Below, in pieces: positions 34,313 through 43,297 of a stretch of 64,000 bases of DNA. The DNA is from VRUE01 sp963737575 (GTDB taxonomy: Bacteria; Actinomycetota; Thermoleophilia; Solirubrobacterales; 70-9): NCBI GenBank assembly GCA_963737575.1, contig CAVTTJ010000010.1:1-64000 (forward strand), written 5' to 3'. The position numbers were made by a program, and so were the translations under genes. The notes beneath the pieces are model-generated. The model made no database searches and was not told where the DNA came from. It worked only from the letters and a program-made list of their open reading frames with translations. Within the stretch, counting starts at the first letter, position 1. The number at the start of each line of letters is the position of its first letter.

Positions 34313-35007
34313 GTGCCCCAATCGCAGTCAGGCCGGACATCGACGCGGAGGCGGTCGCCGCCGAGCTCGAGAATCGGACCGCGCCTGAGTCGATCGAGTG
34401 GATGTTCGAGACCTTCGGCGAGAGCCACTACATCGCCTGCTCGTTCCAGAAAACGAGCTCGGTGACGGCGCACCTGGCGACCCAGGTCAACCCCGATGCG
34501 CGCTTCTTCTACCTCGACACCGACGTCCTCTTCCCGGAGACCTACGAGACCCGCGACCGGCTCGCCGAGCGGCTCGGGATCGAGTTCGATCGCTACCACA
34601 ACATCTCGCTCTCCGAGCAGGCCGAGAAGCACGGCGACGAGCTCTGGAACCGCGATTCCGACGCCTGCTGCGGGATCCGCAAGGTCGAGCCGATGCGCCG
34701 CGCCCTCTCTTCCGTAGACTGCTGGCTCGCCGGCGTCCGCCGCGAGGACTCAACCAATCGCGCCAATACCCCCAAGTTTGCCTTGGACAAGCGGTTTGGC
34801 CTCTGGAAGCTGAACCCCCTCGCGGACTGGACCGAGGCCGATGTCTGGAATTACATCCACGAGCATGATCTCCCGTACAACCCACTTCATGACCAGGGCT
34901 ACCCCTCGATCGGGTGCACCCACTGCACCAAGCCGGTCGGGCCGGGCGGCTCGCCTCGCGAAGGCCGCTGGGCCGGTCTCGCGAAGACGGAGTGCGGGAT
35001 CAACTAG
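34309..35007 (+). CDS. cysH: adenylylsulfate (APS) reductase, thioredoxin-dependent, 4Fe-4S type
   Basis: Reduces adenylylsulfate (or PAPS) to sulfite. The PP-loop-like domain is followed by the two cysteine pairs that bind a 4Fe-4S cluster (C120-C121 in DACCGIRK, C203 and C206 in GCTHC), diagnostic of APS-using enzymes. The catalytic cysteine is C229 in ECGIN at the extreme C terminus, where histidine is usual in place of the final asparagine. It is coupled to sulfite reductase by an ATGA overlap. 232 residues, normal length. Confidence 0.93.
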   Translation: MSAPIAVRPDIDAEAVAAELENRTAPESIEWMFETFGESHYIACSFQKTSSVTAHLATQVNPDARFFYLDTDVLFPETYETRDRLAERLGIEFDRYHNISLSEQAEKHGDELWNRDSDACCGIRKVEPMRRALSSVDCWLAGVRREDSTNRANTPKFALDKRFGLWKLNPLADWTEADVWNYIHEHDLPYNPLHDQGYPSIGCTHCTKPVGPGGSPREGRWAGLAKTECGIN

Positions 35008-35076
35008 CGGCGTTCCGGCAATCCATCCACAGTGCCCAACCCCCCTTCCCTGCGACCGATTGGTGAGAATTCTTCG

Positions 35077-36156
35077 ATGAGTGAGACGATGACCGAGCTT
35101 TCCCTGACCCTTGACGAGCGCCACACCGCCGACTTCGAGATGATCGGCAACGGCGGCTTCGCGCCGCTGACCGGCTTCCAGGGCTCCGCCGACTGGGAGC
35201 GCGTCTGCTCCGAGATGCGGACCGTCGACGGCGGCCATATATGGCCGATCCCGATCACCTTGGCCACGGACCTCGATTGCGCGGTGGGTGATGTGGTCAC
35301 TCTGTCCAGTGATGAGGGGAAACACCTCGGGCGGATCAGGGTCGAGGAGATCTGGGAGCGCGACGTCAAGAGGGAGGCCGAGCAGGTCTACGGCACCGCC
35401 GATGAGGAGCATCCGGGCGTCGCCGCGATCTACGCCGAGGGCAACCGGATGATCGCCGGCCCGATCGAGGTCGACGCGCTGCCCGACCACGACGAGGCCT
35501 TCATGCGGCGCTACAAGACGCCCGCCGAGCACCGGGCCGACTTCGAGGCGCGCGGCTGGAAGCGGATCGTCGCATTCCAGACCCGCAACCCGATCCACCG
35601 CGCCCACGAGTACCTGACCAAGGCCGCGCTGGAGACCTGCGACGGCCTCTTCATCCAGCCGCTGATCGGCAAGACCAAGGCCGGCGACATCCCGGCCGAC
35701 GTGCGGATGCGCTGCTACGAGGTCCTGATGGAGAAGTACTACCCGCAGGACCGTGTGGTGCTCGGCGTCAAGCCGGCGAAGATGCATTACGCGGGGCCGC
35801 GTGAGGCGGTGCTGCACGCGATCGTCCGCCGCAACTATGGCGCCACCCACTTCATCGTCGGCCGCGACCACGCCGGTGCCGGCGACTACTACGGCACCTA
35901 CGACGCCCAGCGGATCTTCGACGAGATCGACATCGACGAGCTCGGCATCGAGCCGCTGTTCTTCGAGCACACCTTCTGGTGCAACGAGTGCGAGGGCCTC
36001 GCCTCCGGCAAGACCTGCCCGCACGACGCCGAAGCGCATCTGTTCCTCTCGGGGACGAAGGTGCGCGAGATGCTCGGCAAAGGCGAACGCCCGCCGCACG
36101 AGTTCTCGCGCGACGAGGTCGCCGACATCCTGATCGACGCTTACAAGGAGGACTGA
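35077..36156 (+). CDS. sat: ATP sulfurylase (sulfate adenylyltransferase, Sat type)
   Basis: Forms APS from sulfate and ATP, the first step of assimilation. Homo-oligomeric Sat motifs are present: QTRNPIHRAHEY with the HxxH nucleotide site, the GRDHAGAGDYYG loop, and a zinc-like cysteine set near the C terminus (WCNECEGL; KTCPHD). ATG 35077 was chosen; a GTG at 35032 would add 15 residues and cannot be excluded because the ribosome site is weak. The N-terminal domain is shorter than in many Sat proteins. No cysD/cysN GTPase-type enzyme is present. Confidence 0.92.
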   Translation: MSETMTELSLTLDERHTADFEMIGNGGFAPLTGFQGSADWERVCSEMRTVDGGHIWPIPITLATDLDCAVGDVVTLSSDEGKHLGRIRVEEIWERDVKREAEQVYGTADEEHPGVAAIYAEGNRMIAGPIEVDALPDHDEAFMRRYKTPAEHRADFEARGWKRIVAFQTRNPIHRAHEYLTKAALETCDGLFIQPLIGKTKAGDIPADVRMRCYEVLMEKYYPQDRVVLGVKPAKMHYAGPREAVLHAIVRRNYGATHFIVGRDHAGAGDYYGTYDAQRIFDEIDIDELGIEPLFFEHTFWCNECEGLASGKTCPHDAEAHLFLSGTKVREMLGKGERPPHEFSRDEVADILIDAYKED

Positions 36157-36163
36157 GGCAAAC

Positions 36164-36718
36164 ATGGCCGCTGAGAACGGATTCACCCTCTGGTTCACCG
36201 GGCTCTCCGGGGCCGGCAAGACGACCATCTCGAGGCTGCTGGAGGGGCACCTGCGCGAGCGCGGCACGAGACTCGAGATCCTCGACGGCGACATCGTCCG
36301 CGAAAACCTCTCGAAGGGGCTCGGCTTCTCGAAAGAGGACCGCGACACCAACATCCGCCGGATCGCCTTCGTCGCCGACCTGCTGAGCCGCAACGGCGTT
36401 CCCGTCATCACGGCGGCGATCTCCCCCTACGCCGAGATCCGCGCCGAGGCGCGCGAGCTGATGGGCGAGCGCTTCATCGAGGTCTTCGTCAAGGCCTCGG
36501 TCGACACCTGCGCCGAGCGCGACGTCAAGGGCCTCTACGCGAAAGCGTTCGCCGGCGAGATCAAGGAATTCACCGGCGTCTCGGACCCCTATGAGGCGCC
36601 CGAGAACCCCGAGGTCGTCTGCGACACCGAGAACGAAACGGCGGAGGAGTCGGCGGAGAGGCTGCTCGCCTACCTCGAGCAGCGCGACCTGATTCCCGCC
36701 GCCGCGGTCACCGCCTGA
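36164..36718 (+). CDS. cysC: adenylylsulfate (APS) kinase
   Basis: Phosphorylates APS to PAPS. It carries a P-loop GLSGAGKTT at residues ~13-21, DGDIVRENLSKGLGFSKEDR and the PAPS/APS-binding IAFVADLLSRNGV segment; 184 residues. It starts 7 bp after sat. With an APS-type reductase in the same operon, PAPS is not needed for sulfite formation, so this kinase may supply sulfotransferases or control APS levels. Overlaps the convergent PHP gene by 11 bp. Confidence 0.93.
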   Translation: MAAENGFTLWFTGLSGAGKTTISRLLEGHLRERGTRLEILDGDIVRENLSKGLGFSKEDRDTNIRRIAFVADLLSRNGVPVITAAISPYAEIRAEARELMGERFIEVFVKASVDTCAERDVKGLYAKAFAGEIKEFTGVSDPYEAPENPEVVCDTENETAEESAERLLAYLEQRDLIPAAAVTA

Positions 36719-37514
36719 GCGGCACCTTCGGCTCGCCGAGGCCGTAGGTCTTGTAGGCGCCGAATTCCGAGAAGGTCCGGTGGGTCGGCCCGTGGTAGTC
36801 GGAGGAGGCCGTCGTGACCAGGCCGAGCTCCCCGCAGAGCTCGACCAGGTGGGCGGTCTGCTCCTCGGTGTGGGTCGGGTAGAAGGTCTCGACCCCGTCG
36901 ACGCCGAGGGCGCGGATCAGCTCGTCAACCTCTTCCGGTGCCGAGATGTCCCAGTAGGGATGGGCGAGGACGGCGACGCCGCCGGCCTCGTGGATCAGCT
37001 CGACCGCCTGCTCGGCGGTGGGCCAGGCCCGGGGGACGAAGGCTTTCGCGCCCGGCACGAGGTACTCCTCGAAGAAGGGGCCCAGGTCCCCGCTGGCGCC
37101 GGCGGCGCGGGCGATGTGGGGGCGGCCGATCGAGAGCGCGTCGCCGGCCTCCCTGACGGCGTCCTCGAGGTGGAGGTCGAAACCCTCGCCGCGCAGCTTC
37201 TCGACGATCTCCCCGGCCCGGGTGACCCGCTCGTGCTGGGCACGCTCGCAGGCCGCGGCGATCGCGCCGAGGTCGACCCAGTAGCCGCAGATGTGGAGGT
37301 CTTCGGCGAACTCGTGGACGCAGGACATCTCGATCGCCGGCACCAGGTCGATCCCCTGCTCTTCCGCCGCGGCCATCGCCTCGGCGACGCCGGCGATCGC
37401 GTCGTGGTCGGTGAGGGCGAGGGTCGTGACCCCCGCCTCGGCCGCCCGCGCGACCACCTCGGCCGGCTCTAGCTGGCCGTCGGAGACGGTCGAGTGCGAC
37501 TGTAGCTCGATCAA
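36708..37514 (-). CDS. PHP-domain metal-dependent phosphoesterase (TrpH/YciV-like)
   Basis: A 268-residue PHP hydrolase. Metal-binding motifs are TLALTDHD, IEMSC, VLAHPY and SSDYHGP. The first motif reads ELQSHSTVSDG, with glutamine where most PHP proteins have the first histidine of HxH. Relatives act on 5'-phosphorylated oligonucleotides or phosphoadenosine phosphate. The convergent overlap with cysC, whose product PAPS yields 3'-phosphoadenosine phosphate, makes the latter tempting but unproven. Confidence 0.88.
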   Translation of the reverse strand: MIELQSHSTVSDGQLEPAEVVARAAEAGVTTLALTDHDAIAGVAEAMAAAEEQGIDLVPAIEMSCVHEFAEDLHICGYWVDLGAIAAACERAQHERVTRAGEIVEKLRGEGFDLHLEDAVREAGDALSIGRPHIARAAGASGDLGPFFEEYLVPGAKAFVPRAWPTAEQAVELIHEAGGVAVLAHPYWDISAPEEVDELIRALGVDGVETFYPTHTEEQTAHLVELCGELGLVTTASSDYHGPTHRTFSEFGAYKTYGLGEPKVPLRR

Positions 37515-37608
37515 GATCGGAGACGACCCTAGATGAACAGGGGAGTAAGGTCACCGAGTCATCGCCCGCTCTGATGTGTCATGACGGGTGAGGAGCCTGG
37601 GAGGGGAA

Positions 37609-39564
37609 ATGAGACTCACGCTCGAAGCAAGCGCAGCATTCGGCCGCCGCCTATCGGCGGGCGCGATCGCCTGCGCGATCTTCCTCGTCGCCGCCCCGCT
37701 CGCGTCGGCGGGCGTCTGGCTTCCCCCGCAGGATCTCTCGGCGCCTGGCCGCGACGCGACGAACCCGGCCGTCGCGATGGCCGACAACGGCGCCACCACG
37801 GCGGTCTGGGAGAAGAACAACACCTCCAACGCCGGATTTCATGGCGAGGCCTCGACCCGCGAACCGGGCCAGCAGTTCAGCTCCCCGGGGGAATTGGTCG
37901 GAGGGGTTACCGACCCGCAGCTGGAGATGACCGGGAGCGGCGAGGCGGTCGCCGTCTGGAAGCGGCTCATCAACCCGCCCGGCGTGTACCAGATTCAGGC
38001 CGCGATCCGGCCTCCGGGGGGTGCCTTCGGTGCGCCGGTCAGCGCCGCCCAGATGCCGGCCGCGGTGATCCCGAACGGCCTCCAGATGGCCGTCAACGAC
38101 GCCGGCGACGTCGCCGTCGTCTGGACCCGCACGGACCCCGGATCGGCGGTCGACGAAGACGCCACCTTCGTCGAAGCCTCCGTGATGCAGGCCGGCGGCG
38201 GCTTCTCCGAACCGGAAACCGTGTCGCCGCCGATCGAACCGCCGATTGAAGAACCCACGGAACCACCCACATTCCTGCACCTCAGCGCCGTCGAACCCTC
38301 GGTCGCGATCGACTCCGCCGGCGACGCGGTCGTCGCCTGGCGCTATTTCGACGGGACCGACCAGGTGGTCGAAGCGGCGGAGCGTCCCGCCGGAGGCCCC
38401 TTCGAAGGGCGCGACCAACTCTCCAGCAGCGGCGTCAACTCCTTTGAGCCCAAGGTCGCGATGGACGGCGCCGGCGAGGCGATCGCGGTTTGGGAGGAGG
38501 AAGGCGCGACGGAAACCCGCGTCAACGCCGCCCTCAAGCCCGGCAACGACGACTTCAAAGCCGGGGAACCGATCTCCGAAGCGGGCAAGAGCTCGGTCGG
38601 CCCTGAGATCGCGATGACGACGGCCGGCTTCGCGACCGTCGTCTGGACCTGGGACGAAGAAGAAGGCTCGATCATCCAGGCCTCCAACCGCCCCCCGGGA
38701 AGCAGTTTCTCCGCGCCGGTGGACGTGGCTGCGGTGCCGGAAGCAATCGGGCCGGTCGACACCGATCTGAAGATGAACGACGCCGGCGACGCCGTCATCG
38801 CCTGGCCGGGCCGGAAGGCGAATGGCAACGAACCCGTGGTCAAGGCGGCGATTCGCACCGGCAGCGGCGCCTTCGCGGCTCCGGTCGAAGTCTCGGCGAC
38901 GAGCCCGGATTTCCTCCATCCCGATGCCGCCATCGACGCCGAGGGCAACGCGACCGTGGTCTGGTCCCGAACCGACGGGGCCAACCTGATCGCCCAGGCG
39001 GCCGGCTATGACGCCTCGCCGCCCGAGATGCGCGGGATCTCGGTTCCGCCGACCGGGACGGTCGGGGTGCCGGTCTCCTTCTCGGCCTCGCCGTTCGACG
39101 TCTGGCCGCTGAAATCGACCGACTTCACCTTCGGCGATGGGCTCGGGGCTCCCGGGACCGCCGTCTCCCACGTGTACTCGGCCCCGGGTGTCTACACCGT
39201 GACCGCGACCGCCGTGGACGCCGCCGGTACGCCGGCCTCGGCGAGCGGGACGATCGCGATCTCGCCCTCATATGGGTTCAGGATCGGCAAGGCGAAACTC
39301 AACAAGAAGAAGGGGACTGCGACGCTGAGCGTCGAGGTCTCGGGCCCCGGCCAGGTTGCCGTCTCCGGCAAGAAGGTGAAGGGCAAGAGCAAGCGCGCCG
39401 CCGCCGCCGGCCCGGTGACGGTCGCGGTCGCGGCCAAGGGCAAGGCGCTGAAACAGCTGCAGAAGAAGGGCAAGGCGAAGATCAAGGTCACCGTCGCCTT
39501 CACGCCGAATGGCGGCGATCACGCTGCCACCAGCGCCGTCTCGGTCACCCTCAAGAAGCAGTAG
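37609..39564 (+). CDS. secreted eight-repeat protein with PKD domain
   Basis: A 651-residue exported protein (signal peptide ending LASAG; start fixed by GGGAGGGG before ATG 37609). The region ~30-460 holds eight copies of a ~50-60 residue unit with the core xAGxAxxxW, for example DAGDVAVVW, SAGDAVVAW, GAGEAIAVW and AEGNATVVW. This is suggestive of a beta-propeller. A PKD-like domain follows (DFTFGDG; VSHVYSAPGVYTVTATAVD). The lysine-rich C-terminal ~100 residues contain KKKGTATLSVEV-type strands. Likely surface-exposed; ligand unknown. Its promoter region is shared with the divergent PHP gene (94 bp). Confidence 0.82.
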   Translation: MRLTLEASAAFGRRLSAGAIACAIFLVAAPLASAGVWLPPQDLSAPGRDATNPAVAMADNGATTAVWEKNNTSNAGFHGEASTREPGQQFSSPGELVGGVTDPQLEMTGSGEAVAVWKRLINPPGVYQIQAAIRPPGGAFGAPVSAAQMPAAVIPNGLQMAVNDAGDVAVVWTRTDPGSAVDEDATFVEASVMQAGGGFSEPETVSPPIEPPIEEPTEPPTFLHLSAVEPSVAIDSAGDAVVAWRYFDGTDQVVEAAERPAGGPFEGRDQLSSSGVNSFEPKVAMDGAGEAIAVWEEEGATETRVNAALKPGNDDFKAGEPISEAGKSSVGPEIAMTTAGFATVVWTWDEEEGSIIQASNRPPGSSFSAPVDVAAVPEAIGPVDTDLKMNDAGDAVIAWPGRKANGNEPVVKAAIRTGSGAFAAPVEVSATSPDFLHPDAAIDAEGNATVVWSRTDGANLIAQAAGYDASPPEMRGISVPPTGTVGVPVSFSASPFDVWPLKSTDFTFGDGLGAPGTAVSHVYSAPGVYTVTATAVDAAGTPASASGTIAISPSYGFRIGKAKLNKKKGTATLSVEVSGPGQVAVSGKKVKGKSKRAAAAGPVTVAVAAKGKALKQLQKKGKAKIKVTVAFTPNGGDHAATSAVSVTLKKQ

Positions 39565-39602
39565 CCGCGGCCCGCATCGGGCTGAATAGACTGCGCGACC
39601 CG

Positions 39603-41369
39603 GTGTTCCAGAAGGTGCTGATAGCCAACCGCGGCGAGATCGCGATCCGCGTCGCCCGGACTCTGAGGGAGATGGGGATCGGGTCGGTCGCCGTCTACTC
39701 CGAGATCGACCGCGACGCGCCGCACGTCCGCGAGGCCGACGAGGCGTTCCTGATCGGCCCCGCGGTGCCGGCCGAGAGCTATCTGAACATCGCCAAGATC
39801 ATCGAGACCGCCAAGGAGGCGGGCGCCGAGGCGATTCACCCCGGCTACGGCTTCCTCGCCGAGAACGCCGAGTTTGCCCGCGCCTGCGGCGAGGCCGCGG
39901 TCGTCTTCATCGGCCCGCCGCCGGAGGCGATCGAGGCGATGGGTTCGAAGACCCGCGCGCGGGAGATCATGTCCGAGGCGGGGGTCCCGATCGTGCCCGG
40001 CGCGACCGAGCCCGCGAAGGACGTCGAGGAGGCCCGCAAGCAGGCCGAGGACGCCGGCTACCCGGTCGCCTGCAAGGCGGCAGGCGGCGGCGGCGGCAAG
40101 GGCTTCCGGGTGGCGATCACCCCGGACGAGCTCGAGGAGGCCTTCGAGGGGGCGGCCCGCGAAGGCGAGAAGTTCTTCTCGGACGACCGGGTCTACGTCG
40201 AGCGCTATCTCGAGGACCCGCGCCACGTCGAGGTCCAGGTGCTGGCCGACTCGCACGGCAACGTGATCCACCTCGGCGAGCGCGACTGCTCGATCCAGCG
40301 CCGCCACCAGAAGGTGATCGAGGAGTCGCCCGGCCCCCACGTCGACGCCGAGATGCGCGAGCGGATCGGCAAGATCGCGACCGACGCAGCCGCCGCGGTC
40401 GACTACCGGGGCGCCGGGACGGTCGAGGGGATGCAGGTCGGCGATGAGTACTTCTTCCTCGAGATGAACACCAGGGTCCAGGTCGAGCACTGCGTCACCG
40501 AGATGGTCACCGGGTTCGACATCGTCCGCGAGCAGATCCGCGTCGCCGCCGGCGAGGAGCTGAGCATCGCCCAGGACGACCTCGAGATGCGAGGCCACGC
40601 GATCGAGTGCCGGATCAACGCCGAGGCCGCCCACAAGAACTTCGCCCCCGCGCCGGGCGCGATCACGACCTACCGCGAGCCGGCCGGCCCCGGCGTCCGC
40701 GTCGACTCCGGGGTCGAGGCGGGCTCGGAGGTGACGCCGATGTACGACCCGATGGTCGCCAAGCTGATCGTCTGGGACGTCGATCGCGAGCACGCCACGC
40801 GTCGGATGCTGCGGGCCCTGCGCGAGTACGAGATCGGCGGCCTGACGACCCTGATCCCGTTCCACCGCAAGATCCTCGCGACCCCTCAGTGGGACAACGG
40901 CGAGACCTGCCGCGACCTGATGGAGGATCGCGAGTGGCTGAAGACGACCGCGCCCGAGGCGGCGGAGGCGGCCGCGCCCGAGGAGGGCGCCGCCGAGACG
41001 GTCTCCCGCGACTACAAGGTCGAGGTCTCGGGCAAGCTCTTCGACGTCACCGTTATCGGCGAGGCGGCTGCGGCCGGCGCCGCCGCGGCTCCCGCTGCCG
41101 GCGGCCGCAAACCGCCGAAACGGGAGCGGAAATCGGGCGGCGCCGCCGGCGCCTCGAGCGAGTCGCTCCCCTCGCCGCTGCAGGGGACGATCCTCAAGGT
41201 CGCGGTCGAGCAGGGCGCCGAGGTCGTCGAGGGAGACCTGGTCTGCGTGATCGAGGCGATGAAGATGGAGAACGAGATCGTCGCCCACCGCAGCGGCAAG
41301 GTCACCGCCCTCAACGTCACCGAGGGCGCCGCGGTCTCCAGCGGCGACACTCTGGCCGTCATCGAGTAG
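39603..41369 (+). CDS. biotin carboxylase / biotin carboxyl carrier fusion (acyl-CoA carboxylase alpha subunit)
   Basis: A 588-residue alpha subunit of acetyl-/propionyl-CoA carboxylase type. Residues 1-445 are biotin carboxylase: the VLIANRGEIA opening, an ATP-grasp glycine loop AAGGGGGKGFR, and catalytic EMNTRVQVEH. An Ala/Pro linker follows. Residues ~515-588 are the biotinyl domain with the lysine in EAMKMEN. No beta (carboxyltransferase) gene adjoins it in the window, so the partner must be encoded elsewhere. GTG start. Confidence 0.94.
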   Translation: MFQKVLIANRGEIAIRVARTLREMGIGSVAVYSEIDRDAPHVREADEAFLIGPAVPAESYLNIAKIIETAKEAGAEAIHPGYGFLAENAEFARACGEAAVVFIGPPPEAIEAMGSKTRAREIMSEAGVPIVPGATEPAKDVEEARKQAEDAGYPVACKAAGGGGGKGFRVAITPDELEEAFEGAAREGEKFFSDDRVYVERYLEDPRHVEVQVLADSHGNVIHLGERDCSIQRRHQKVIEESPGPHVDAEMRERIGKIATDAAAAVDYRGAGTVEGMQVGDEYFFLEMNTRVQVEHCVTEMVTGFDIVREQIRVAAGEELSIAQDDLEMRGHAIECRINAEAAHKNFAPAPGAITTYREPAGPGVRVDSGVEAGSEVTPMYDPMVAKLIVWDVDREHATRRMLRALREYEIGGLTTLIPFHRKILATPQWDNGETCRDLMEDREWLKTTAPEAAEAAAPEEGAAETVSRDYKVEVSGKLFDVTVIGEAAAAGAAAAPAAGGRKPPKRERKSGGAAGASSESLPSPLQGTILKVAVEQGAEVVEGDLVCVIEAMKMENEIVAHRSGKVTALNVTEGAAVSSGDTLAVIE

Positions 41370-41375
41370 AGGCCG

Positions 41376-43229
41376 TCAGTGATGCCGCGGTTTGTGGTGG
41401 GGGCGTTCCCGTTCGCGTTTTTCGCGTTCGCGCTGGCGCTCGCGTTCGCGGACTTCGCGTCGCTTCTGGGCGCGTAGGCGCTGGGCTTCCTTGCGCGTCA
41501 GGGGGAACGGGCCGCTCGGTTCCGAGCAGGACCTGCCGGAGCATTCGGTCAGCCGCAGCATTTCGCGGTGGAGGAAGTTGCGGATCGGGAAGAAGTTGGG
41601 GACGTTGACGATCGAGTTGAGCTCGTAGGGGTCGCGGTTGATGTCGTAGAGCTCCTTCTCCCCGTCGGGCCAGGCGATGTACTTGTAGGGGCCGAGCCGG
41701 ATCCCCGAGTAGTCCTTCGGCGGCGCCAGCAGCGAGGCATGCGCGGTGTTCTGCTTCAGCTCGGGGGCGGCGCTCGCACTCGCGTGCGAGGCGCTGCTCT
41801 GATCGCCCGGTATCGAGAGCGCGCCCTGGGCCTCGACATCGTTGGTCTCGACGAAGGACTCGAACAGGATCGGACGGCGGGTGCGGAGATCGGGTTCGCG
41901 CATGAACGGGACCAGCGAGCGGCCGTCGATGCTCTTGTCGGCTTTGGCGCCCGCCAGTTCGAGCACCGTCGGGGCGATGTCGATGTTCGCCGCGAGCTCG
42001 CCGGTCGAGCTGCCGGGCTTGATCCCCGGCCCCCGGATCAGCAGCGGCAGGTGGGTGGCGGGCTCGTAGGCGAGGAACTTGCCGCCTAGCAGGCGGTGCT
42101 CGCCGAAGAAGAAGCCGTTGTCGGAGGTGAAGATGATGTAGGTGTTCTTCAGCTTGCCCGTTTCGCTCAGGGCGCCGACGATCTGCCTGACGCCGTCGTC
42201 GACGTCGCGCAGCGCCTCGAGCTGCTTCTGCCAGTAGACGAGGTAGGTGTGGCGATCGCTGGGCGAGAGGTGTTCCGCTTCCCTGATGAACCTGGGCTTG
42301 TCGGAGACGTTGCCCTCGTCGAGCCCTTCTTCTTCGTCGTGCGGCAGGGATGCGCCGCGGAACCAGTCGTAGTGGCGCGGGCTCGGCTCGGGGCCGGCCG
42401 GCCGGCGGAAGTCGCCGTGCGGCGCGGTGTAGTCGAGCTGGAGATAGAACGGCCGGTCAGAGGGATTGGCCCGGATTTCCGAGGTCGCGATGTTGGTCAG
42501 CTGGTCGGTGACGTAGTAGCAGGGCTGCCCGTTGGCCGGCGCGAACGGGCAGCCGATGTCGTCGCGGGTCCCGTATTCCCGGGTTTCCCAGCTCCCCGGG
42601 TCGCCGAACGGGCCGACGACCTTGCCGTTGATGTCCATCGAGTAGCCGTAGTAGTAGTGCGTCCGGTCGCTGTCGAGGATCGTGTACCAGGACTCCCAGC
42701 CGGGGGGGACGGTCGTCCCGTTGTCCCAGGGTTCTTCGCCGTAGCCGTTGAGGAACTTGCCGATGTGGATCGTGTGGTAGCCGTCCGCCTGCAGCCAGGT
42801 CGCGATGTTGTGGGTCATCGCCCCCCGGAACGAGAACCCGACGTAGCCGCCGTTCGGCGAGACGTTCCCGCGGACGTTGTGGTTGTGGGCGTAGCGGCCG
42901 GTCAGCAGCGAGACGCGCGACGGGCAGCAGAGCGGGTAGGAGACGTAGTAGCGGTTGAAGGTGATCCCCTTCTTCGCGATCAGGTCGAGGGTCGCGGGCA
43001 TCGCCCGGGTGAGCGGGGCGCCCGGGTAGGCGCGGGCGGCGGCGTAGAGCCCGTCGAGGGTCTGGTCGTCGGTCTGGATCACGACGAAGTTCGGCGGCTG
43101 CGAGGAGGCGGCGCTGGCGCGGCCGCCCACGAATGCCGCGAAGAGGACCGCGAGCAGGGCGACAAGGCCCGCCGCGAAAGCGAGGCGGTTCCGTGCTTGC
43201 AGGGAAGTTTGGCTCGGTTCGTGCATCAC
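41376..43229 (-). CDS. secreted/anchored sulfatase
   Basis: A formylglycine-dependent sulfatase of 617 residues. After an N-terminal membrane segment (~17-36) come the metal aspartates (VVIQTDDQ), the CxPSR modification site (C101-C-P-S-R105) followed by LLTGRY, and the C-terminal metal motif TSDNGFFFGEH. It hydrolyses sulfate esters outside the cytoplasm; similarity is to arylsulfatase/GlcNAc-6-sulfatase-like enzymes. The last ~40 residues are an Arg/Glu repeat tail ending in His/Lys/Pro. No formylglycine-generating enzyme gene is nearby. It may provide sulfate to the assimilation operon 5 kb away. Confidence 0.9.
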   Translation of the reverse strand: MMHEPSQTSLQARNRLAFAAGLVALLAVLFAAFVGGRASAASSQPPNFVVIQTDDQTLDGLYAAARAYPGAPLTRAMPATLDLIAKKGITFNRYYVSYPLCCPSRVSLLTGRYAHNHNVRGNVSPNGGYVGFSFRGAMTHNIATWLQADGYHTIHIGKFLNGYGEEPWDNGTTVPPGWESWYTILDSDRTHYYYGYSMDINGKVVGPFGDPGSWETREYGTRDDIGCPFAPANGQPCYYVTDQLTNIATSEIRANPSDRPFYLQLDYTAPHGDFRRPAGPEPSPRHYDWFRGASLPHDEEEGLDEGNVSDKPRFIREAEHLSPSDRHTYLVYWQKQLEALRDVDDGVRQIVGALSETGKLKNTYIIFTSDNGFFFGEHRLLGGKFLAYEPATHLPLLIRGPGIKPGSSTGELAANIDIAPTVLELAGAKADKSIDGRSLVPFMREPDLRTRRPILFESFVETNDVEAQGALSIPGDQSSASHASASAAPELKQNTAHASLLAPPKDYSGIRLGPYKYIAWPDGEKELYDINRDPYELNSIVNVPNFFPIRNFLHREMLRLTECSGRSCSEPSGPFPLTRKEAQRLRAQKRREVRERERQREREKRERERPHHKPRHH

Positions 43230-43297
43230 AGGCGCTCGCCAGGCCCTCAGCCACGAAACACCGGCCGGCCGTGAAGTTGCGAAACGCTATTGGTCGT

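Noticed and set aside
32465..34321. 618-codon minus-strand ORF opposite sulfite reductase
   Set aside because: Antisense to a gene with unambiguous cluster-binding motifs; no domain of its own.
34750..36411. 553-codon minus-strand ORF
   Set aside because: Shadow of cysH, sat and cysC; no recognisable motif and a composition typical of an antisense frame.
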